Shown here in pieces: positions 56,952-64,000 of a stretch of DNA of 64,000 nucleotides (positions are counted from its first letter, which is position 1; each line of letters opens with the position of its first letter). Position numbers and translations under genes: made by a program. This stretch comes from Cladophialophora immunda (lineage: Eukaryota; Ascomycota; Eurotiomycetes; Chaetothyriales; Herpotrichiellaceae). Where the stretch lies: contig NW_015622544.1 in NCBI RefSeq assembly GCF_000835495.1, forward strand, positions 3,996,855 to 4,060,854. The letters are read 5' to 3'. Below the pieces are notes generated by a model. That model was not told the DNA's origin and did no database searches. It saw only the letters and a list, made by a program, of their open reading frames with translations.

Positions 56952-58329
56952 GCCGCCCGAGTCTCACAAATCTACTAGAAAATACAATAATATGAACGCC
57001 CGAAGACACTGCGGCAGGTGAGGTTGCAAATGCAAAATGATCAGGCTGAAGATAGTGCAGCCCGCCAGTGCCTCGGCGGAGAAGTTGATATTTAGGTTCC
57101 TGACGGCTTGGCGCGAAAGCTTGGTGGCAGTTTAAAGTACCTTAGCCGTTAATCAGTTTCATAGCCACGTTTTAGATTGCCAGTCCTAGGACGGAATTAC
57201 ACGTACCTTGGTACCTACTACCTAGGTATCCAGTGATTGTTTTGCAGATGTCTCTCCAAGGAACTCAATTGGTTTGGTCTTTACAACATGTAATTGTCAG
57301 AGCTGCTTCTGTGTAACCTAAACGGGTTAGGCTCCTCAGTCACAGATCCTTTATTGCATGAGCTGGGTCCAGAGGACGTAAGGTATATGTAGTCAAGTAA
57401 CTGAAGAACAGTATAGTCAAGCAGATGTCATGAGTTGGCTACGAGGGAACGTAACTATGGAAGGGTAATGAGCGGGGCTATATACTTGTGAGGGTTTCCC
57501 GAAGAGGCAGTGGGAGATGGTATGTTAGTATGTTGATATGGTCCATGCCAACATATCAACATATCATGGGTTTCCCTTTTTTTTTTTTAAATCATCACGT
57601 GGCTCAGCCTCGTTCCTGCCCTGGTCTCGCCAGGCTGTCTGATCTTCGGCAGACCTTCTCCTTAACATCCTGCTCCTAGGTCGCATGAGAGGCCGTCTCT
57701 AACAGTAATCCTCAGGTGTAGTTCAGTACATGTTGGATTGCTGATGATGGAAAAAAGCAATTTGGAAGCACGGCAAAGCCGGCCCATTCAGCCTTTCACT
57801 TACAATTGGCAAGAAAAGCTCCTTGTATGTGTGGAGGGGAAGGCGGTTTCGGGGCTTGGTCCTCTGCCAGCGAACTGCGTCGAGATTCCTTGAAAGTCCG
57901 ACTCGAAGATGGAGTATAAGACATGTAGGTGGGCAACTCTCCTTTCTCGTGAGGACGAGTTCGAGGAATAGTAGAGTTGAATAGGCTGGGAGTCTTGTGA
58001 GAGCATAGTCTCTTAGGTTGTTATTAGCTATGTACCCTGTATGTCTATCCCGATCTATATATAAACGTACATGCATTTCCATTTCGCCCCACACTCAACT
58101 TCAAAAATGAGGTGTGCTCCAATGCCATCCTCCATAACAAATCTCTCACGCTGCCGCGCCACAGTGAAATGATGCCGAATGACTGCAATGGACCTTGCTT
58201 GCCACTCTTCGCCGGTGACTGAGCGTCAGAGTGGACTCCTCCAATAAGTGAAAGGAAAATCCATGTGCAAAAGAAGAATCCACAACGTTTGCGATCGTCT
58301 GCAAATTGGTCGACCTGCAGAGGTCAAAT
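56952..58329. other. Intergenic with hairpin and poly-T run
   Basis: About 1.4 kb. It contains TACCTAGGTA-type palindromes near 57202-57230, a perfect 12-base inverted repeat (57529-57540 and 57552-57563) and a T run of about 13 bases near 57577. No gene is convincing; the minus ORF 57723-58094 has no motifs. Confidence 0.4.
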
Positions 58330-60158
58330 TCATGACACCAACGTATACGCGCTTCGCTGTCGGATTCTTGGACCATATTTGTATAGGACCCAAGGGATGG
58401 GCAGCAAAGCGATGGTGACAAATCCCAATAGGCTGGTCGCCCAAGCGACGCCCATGCCGCGATACCTGCTTCCAGTCAGTAAAAGGCGAACCCCAGCAGG
58501 ACAACAGCCTCTGAGGGATAGATCAACTCACATCTGCACTGTAAATAGGGGAAACACCGCGCCAATCACGTATCTCAAGAATCCATTTGCCGCGGCGGCA
58601 CTGGCACCCGTCAACGGGCCGTACGTGTCGATGAGATACAAGACGCAGGAGCAGAAAACCAGAAGATTGCCGATACCAAACGGAATGGTTGCAATGATTG
58701 GCGAGATCCAATGTATCTCCTTCTTAGCGGTCCACGCAAACCAGAACAGTCCGACCGGCAGGAGAAAGGAGCCAAGCATTGCAGCCCAGAGTCTTTCCTC
58801 CGGGGGCAAGGGTGTGAAATCTCCTTGCGATCTTCTCTTGAGCGTTTTCTTCCGGTATATCAGGCGGTCGATGAAAATGAAAATGAAGGTCGCCAATACG
58901 GAACCTAGACCTATTCCCAAGAACACCAGACCCGATTCACCGGTGTTGAAGTGGTAGACCTGAATCTCGGGGTAAGGCGACTGGAACACGACGGGAAAGG
59001 CGGCAAAGAATCCGAATAGGACACTGAAGTTGAAGGCGGTGTAGGCGCTGAAGAACGCGACTATGGATTCGGTGAAGAGCATCGTCAGCGGCCTCATAAT
59101 CGTGACGACCAAAACGAACCGAAGTTTCGACATGCCAGGTGGCAGTGGGTTCGGCGGAGGCGGGAGGCCAAGTTTCTGTGCTCGCTTCTTCAGGATGATT
59201 TTCTTGTACGTTTCTCTCTGAGGGAGTGAGATGGCGTAGGCGATGACTCCCCAGAAAAGGATCAGCCATTGTGTCCAACGCCAGCCTTTCTTCATAGTAA
59301 CAAATCCACCCAACGTAGGTCCTACAGGTGCCAATATTGTTAGCCAGCCGCCCACTTGACAGATAGAGAGTTACACACCTAATGCAGGGCCCAAGAACGG
59401 TGCCAGCAAAAACACCGCGCTGGCAACGGCGCGGTGAAGATGGGAGAATAGGTCAGAATTGGTGCCGGCCCCAACGGCCAGACAGCCTGAGCCCAACAGA
59501 CCCGCAAAGAGGCGACAGATGACGAGGGATGCGTATGATTTCGAGAGACCGGCGCCGAGAGACAAGAGGAGAGACGGCGGGAAGAAGCACCAGTAGACTG
59601 CGCGGCGTCCGTAGGTTTCTGAGAGGGGAGCACTGAGGACTGGGCCGAATCCCAGACCCATCACGTAGACAGTCAGAGGGACTAATGCGGCTGTAGTGCT
59701 AACGCCAAAGTGGCGAGCCACCTCTGGTACGCCTACGCGAATGTCAGAATGAAGCAATCCTTTTTGGGCAGGGCTCATGCTCACTGGGAGTATACACCGA
59801 GGAGCCAAAAGTACTGTCTCAGGTTAGCCTCTTCGCAACGGGTTCGCCATCATTGTTCCACGTACATGGTGAAGCATTGCAGTGCAGGGACCAGAGTATG
59901 GTAGATTTTGATGGGCAAGGGCCAATTCAGGGGATTATCTGGGTCGTCTTCACCATCCCAGTCCTGCGCTGTTGTTGGGACATGGTTGGAGCGGCCACTT
60001 CTCGAGGTTCGGTGCGACGCTTTGCTTGCCGTCTTCTCGAGGTCAGGTTGGATCGTGGCAATGGGAACAGGGAGCGAATGGACGGAGGAGCTGTCTGAAT
60101 CAGATTCGCCCATCTTCTCCGTCTCAGCGGTGTGTTCGTCCTTCGCTGAGGCTGACAT
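58330..60158 (-). CDS. MFS transporter, DHA1 (drug:H+ antiporter) type
   Basis: Twelve-helix exporter. N-terminal cytoplasmic region MSASAKDEHTAETEKMGESDS to DPDNPLNWPLPIKIYHTLVPAL, with the DP.NP.NW signature of fungal DHA1 proteins. Introns restore FTITFGSSVYTPS-VPEVARHFGVSTTAALVPLTVYVMGLGFGPVLSAPLSE (motif around helix 2), YGRRAVYW, and motif C FLAPFLGPALGPTLGGFV-like sequence (read as LLAPFLGPAL-GPTLGGFV). The C-terminal half includes LIDTYGPLTGASAAAANGFLRYVIGA and, after a last intron, MYRGMGVAWATSLLGFV ending SAYTLVS at 58330. Five exons are supported; borders near 59370 and 59810-59875 were read by frame and branch site. Substrate (drug, polyamine or metabolite) unknown. Confidence 0.88.
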
Positions 60159-61562
60159 AGAGGCACGCGTGAGTTCGAGCACAGCCGAGTACAAGAGTAG
60201 AGTTGCTATAGCCAATGTGGCCCCAATGTGTTCGGGGAGATGAAAATGGGTGTCAAAAAGAGAGCTTCGGAGTCCGCTGGCTGTATGCGACGAAAAGAGC
60301 ACGGCAACTCACGGTTACAGCAGGCCGATGTTGAAATTTATATGGATCGCTTGATTGCTCCGCCTCAATGTCACGCCATCAGTTGGGAAACCGGTTGAAC
60401 AGCTTCTTCACAGGGAGCCACACCAGGAGGATTTGTGAACGTGCGAGGTCCTTTCCTCAGATACGATCTGGTCGACCGGGTCAAAAGATGGCAAACACCG
60501 CAGCACCCCATTTCAGAGAGAGCAGCATTATCTGGTTAGTGAACATCGGCTACCTGGGTAAGGGGATACCTCGGGCTAAAGGGAGACACTGCGGAAGACA
60601 GCGAAGGAGTTTGACTCCCCAAAGAGAAGGAAGGGCGCAAGCTGAATAACATGCAGTCAAAACAGCGAGGAAAAGCGTCAACGGACGTCACCCAGCCTCC
60701 AATGTGCTCCAGTCATTGGGGGCAAACGAAGTTGCTGCTTTGAGTGACTGCCGGCTGAAGCCAATCAGGCACCTCGAAGTACGATCAGTAATCGACACAT
60801 TGCGTCGCGGTCAGGGGGCGCGGCTGGCATTTACGGCCGGAAATGATGCCGACCAAGACCGCGCAGAGCTGCAGAGTGTCCCAAGATCTGCAATCATTCT
60901 GAAGTGGGTGAAATCAAGGAGAGGAAAGAAAGGACGGTGAGATGAGGACAGGACGGTGCATTTAAAGATTCCCAGGAGATGTCAGCCTGGTCTGATATTA
61001 CCATCTTACCTAAGTCCTGCTTGTATGGGCATCGGAAAGGCCAGGAAGTGGACCGGGGCCGGGCAATTAGGGGGGAGCGGAGACGGGGCACGGGGTCGTC
61101 AGATGCAGGTTTGCCGAGGGAAACTCTGCCGAGGGGCTGACGTAACTCACATTCCCGGCCACATGCCCAACACCCCTCACTCACCACTACAGAAGAGGTG
61201 TCGAGTATAGAGGAGCTGATTCTCAACGAGACATGTGGATAGATCAACCAGGGGGGACATGTGGGTGCAGAATGCATGTAGAAAATTCATTTTCATTAGC
61301 TAATGGCCGCCCTTGGTATTCCGTTATTTCATTCAAGCCTGCGCTTGCCTCCGAGTGCATCGCTGCAGCCTCAATCGACCCTGACCCAGAAGCCTCGCGG
61401 TTCCCGATCCGCCTCCGTTTGAACCCAACTCATTTTGTGAGTTCTCTGCAGCGTCGTTTGCTTGGTATTTGATATCTGGATTTCGCCACGGTCCAGTCCC
61501 CCCCAGTCCTGCGATCCACCGGTCCACGACCTAGTCGAGAGCCCCTCGACCGACACCCACAA
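60159..61562. other. Intergenic between MFS and PKA regulatory subunit
   Basis: About 1.4 kb containing the MFS promoter and the 3' region of the PKA gene. Several ORFs (60368-60649, 60894-61277) lack features. Confidence 0.4.
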
Positions 61563-62921
61563 CTATGTCACCGTCTTCTCTTGGGTCAAGGGATCCATCT
61601 CCTCAGCGTTCTCATACTCCTCACGTCTCATGATACTCTCCACAGGCCCGAGAAGCCGTTTGAACCCGTCTCTTCCGAGTTTAGCCACCGTGACATTGTC
61701 CTTTGCTACCACGCTGGCGGCACGAGGCTTGTCATCCAACAAGGCCAGCTCGCCAAAGAAACCACCACGACCGTACTCTCTGACTGGATGGTCCACCCCG
61801 TGCCTGTAAGCCACAGCATGTCCAGACTCCAGAAGATAGAAGGCGTCGCCGGGCTCTCCCTCGGTGATGATGTTCTGACCTGGCTCATATTTGACCGTCT
61901 CCAAGGCATCGGCGATCTTGGACCTCTCATAAGGTTTGAGGGATGAGAGCAAAGGCACCTCACCCAGGAACCCTTCGTACATTTCTCGCTTCTGGAAGGC
62001 ATTGTTCATGAGAATTCGCCGGAACGTGACACGATCCAACGCCCAGAGTAAGCCTCCTTTGGACGAGCTCACCACGGTCGCAGCTCGAGGAGCATTGTAC
62101 ATCAACGCCAGTTCACCGAAGCTGCCACCAGGTCCAATGGTCGCCACCTTGTTCCCCATGCCGTCTGGCCCCGCTTCGACCGCTCCGCTGGGGTTGATGT
62201 AGATGTCAAAATCTCCAGATTCGATGACGTAGAAGTAGTCACCTTCATCACCTTGGGTAATGACTTTAATATTGGGGGCGGGAATGGTCTTCTCCACCAA
62301 CGCGTCCAGCACTAGATTGAAAGATTCTTCATCGAGGCTGGAGAACAAAAAGTTGCCGGCCACCGCATGCCGGAGCCTCTCGTACTGCTCGGGCGTCTTG
62401 GGGTGTTTGGGCGGCTTCCAACTGCCTGAATCCGAGTCCGGTTGCATGGATTCAGCCGACACCGAAGTTCTGCGTCCTGCAGCATAGTTGTTGGGCAACG
62501 ACTGAGCTTGTGGTTCCGTCTCTTCTGACGCTTGATTGCCCAGCCAGTTGCCAAACAAGCCGCCGCCGGCTGCGCCTCCAGCGGCGGCGCCAAAGCCAGA
62601 GCCGCCGAAAGGGGACCGACCAGAATCACGAGCTTTGAAGGTAGCATCAGTAGGGGAGCCAAAGGTGTCGCGTTCTTCATCCTCCTCTTGTATGCTGTTC
62701 TTGGCTGCGAAGGGGCTGCGTTTGTCGAAAGGGCCAGCGGTGTCTGCCATCTTGCCGTTTGCGGTCGGGGAGGGACTTCCTGCTCTGTGTAAGGACCGCT
62801 CGAGTTCGAGCTGGCGACTGAAGTAGTTGGCACAGTACTGGAGAGGGTCGTCGGGTTTGGCTTGTTTCAAGTCCTTGATCAGAGCATCAACAATAGCTTG
62901 GTGAGGAGCAGGAAGAGACAT
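61563..62921 (-). CDS. pkaR: cAMP-dependent protein kinase regulatory subunit
   Basis: Regulatory subunit that holds PKA catalytic subunits inactive until cAMP binds; 452 residues in one exon. The N-terminal helix (HQAIVDALIKDLKQAKPDD to QYCANYFSRQLE) is the RII-type dimerisation region. The linker has the substrate-type inhibitor site RRTSVS at about 150-155, so this is an autophosphorylated RII-like form. Two cyclic-nucleotide domains follow, with phosphate-binding cassettes FGELALMYNAPRAAT (about 268) and FGELALLDDKPRAAS (about 391). A Gly/Ala-rich run (FGAAAGGAAGGGLFG) separates dimerisation and inhibitor parts. Length and layout match fungal PkaR/Bcy1. Single-copy housekeeping gene controlling growth, conidiation and carbon sensing. 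Confidence 0.96.
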   Translation of the reverse strand: MSLPAPHQAIVDALIKDLKQAKPDDPLQYCANYFSRQLELERSLHRAGSPSPTANGKMADTAGPFDKRSPFAAKNSIQEEDEERDTFGSPTDATFKARDSGRSPFGGSGFGAAAGGAAGGGLFGNWLGNQASEETEPQAQSLPNNYAAGRRTSVSAESMQPDSDSGSWKPPKHPKTPEQYERLRHAVAGNFLFSSLDEESFNLVLDALVEKTIPAPNIKVITQGDEGDYFYVIESGDFDIYINPSGAVEAGPDGMGNKVATIGPGGSFGELALMYNAPRAATVVSSSKGGLLWALDRVTFRRILMNNAFQKREMYEGFLGEVPLLSSLKPYERSKIADALETVKYEPGQNIITEGEPGDAFYLLESGHAVAYRHGVDHPVREYGRGGFFGELALLDDKPRAASVVAKDNVTVAKLGRDGFKRLLGPVESIMRREEYENAEEMDPLTQEKTVT

Positions 62922-64000
62922 GGATATTTGCGGCGAGGTTTGAGGATGTGGGGGAGGGACGTTGTTTGGGTGCGGGTATTGAGACCCTAGGGACCACCTG
63001 CGACTCGTCGTTGGCTTAAGCTCCGGTTAGGAAATCTCTCCTGTGGACTGACTCAACTGGAGGTCGTTTGGTGCTTAGAAGGAGACGGAAGGACCCTCTT
63101 TTGGGTAGGTAGGGTGGCCTGTCACCGACGTGGTCCGTGAAACCGTGGGCCTCAGACCTGACGGATTGCAGGGCCGTGTGGTTTGCGACAAGCAGGGGGG
63201 AACAGGGGGCAGGATGGACAAGGGCGTAATGCCTATCTCAGGCAACTCAGCGGCCGCCGGATGCCCACTGCTGGTTCAAGTGCTGCCCACTGGTCAAGGG
63301 CGAGGTGTGCTGGATTCTGGCGGCGGTGGAGCGAACCAGACCACGAGAGGGAGTGGTAGGCTCGTTCGAGGTTGTGAGGAAATGAGAGCAAGTGGGGCAG
63401 TGAGCAACTCTGAGTCGCAGATGACGCAGTGGAGGGGTAGCCGAGGACCACTTTGGTTCAAGGAGCCAGAGATTGGATAGCACACGATCAAGCGGGCAGG
63501 CGAGAAAGACGAAAGCCGGGGGATGGATATAAAAGGAGGAAAGAAGGCCAGCGGGAGGACAGACGAGAGGGGGGAATGAAATGGGTTGCTGAAGTCTATT
63601 TTACGAGCTGCGCAGCGCAGGCAGCTCAGGCAGCTCGCCAGTGGTTTCTGAAACGTTGCTCGATCGAACAAACAGCTCCCTCTGCTCCTCCAGCAGCTGT
63701 CTATGTCATGTCGCTCGATGGAAAAAGAAAACAGGGCAAGAATAACCCAACCACGAGATCTCGTAGCACAGGCCAGCCCAGCGCCAGCGCCAGCAAAGGG
63801 GCAGCTCCTCCTTCTCCTCTCCTTACCCGTCCGCAGCCTGTCAACCCCTCCCTTCGATTGACTTCAAGCTCCTGAAGCTACCTCTCTCCAGCCAGTAACA
63901 ACCCGGGAGCTCGGTGGGCGATGTCATAGCTACAGATGCCGCATCAACTAGGCGGTCAACGGCGAGCCGAACCAACGCACTGATTGGCCCCGACACGCAT
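62922..64000. promoter_or_regulatory. Upstream region of pkaR
   Basis: About 1.1 kb to the window end. Pyrimidine tracts on the minus strand (for example 63480-63580) fit a long 5' leader. ORFs at 63130-63480 and 63453-63875 (plus) are G/A-rich or low-complexity and unsupported. Confidence 0.4.

Noticed and set aside
1..64000. CRISPR arrays, rRNA, tRNA or complete transposons
   Set aside because: None seen on either strand; no repeat-spacer pattern, no transposase or reverse-transcriptase motifs, no long terminal repeats.

Overview
The window looks like a nuclear chromosome segment of a filamentous ascomycete (Pezizomycotina; a eurotiomycete of the Chaetothyriales type is a guess). Short introns (about 45-110 bases) with GT-AG borders and CTAAC/CTGAC branch sites interrupt most genes. 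There are Zn2Cys6 regulators, a class III chitin synthase, an OPY2 anchor, and HET and caspase-like genes. I found no bacterial operon, CRISPR array, rRNA or tRNA. Coordinates and introns come from reading splice signals and reading-frame continuity by eye; no transcript or database evidence was available.

0-7.5 kb: the 3' end of a short-chain dehydrogenase (SDR), two Zn2Cys6 transcription factors and a divergent amidohydrolase whose usual metal-ligand positions are altered. 7.5-24 kb: mostly core genes, namely DNA primase small subunit, OPY2 membrane anchor, class III chitin synthase, NEDD8-conjugating enzyme UBC12, a small NAD(P)-binding protein and a BTB/POZ protein, with long intergenic leaders. 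24-29 kb: a full-size PDR-type ABC transporter.

30-34.7 kb: an accessory island with a short caspase-like protein, a broken HET-domain gene, a remnant resembling an alpha/beta-hydrolase (SERAC1-like) domain, and an unresolved frame-shifted ORF. These domain types are typical of fungal non-self recognition and NLR repertoires. 35-38.3 kb: two amino-acid metabolism genes, ketol-acid reductoisomerase and a PLP-dependent serine/threonine dehydratase or serine racemase.

39.5-54.8 kb: a dense set of carbohydrate genes. It holds a sugar-porter MFS, an aldo-keto reductase, two SDRs transcribed divergently (one close to fungal L-rhamnose dehydrogenase), a Zn2Cys6 regulator, a class II aldolase-fold protein facing a SMP-30-type lactonase across a 294-base shared promoter, and a further sorbose-reductase-like SDR. 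An unrelated fungal PD-(D/E)XK-like hypothetical lies inside it. I propose a locally regulated sugar or sugar-acid catabolic cluster. Its aldolase has unusual substrate-binding loops, and its bidirectional promoter carries two perfect inverted repeats, one of the form CGG-N8-CCG. This is the best candidate for an undescribed system here.

55-64 kb: a HeLo-like/ubiquitin-like two-domain protein without an NTPase, a DHA1-type MFS exporter and the PKA regulatory subunit with a long 5' region. Two introns, in the SDR at 44.1 kb and the HeLo-like gene at 55.7 kb, are best explained as GC-AG introns.
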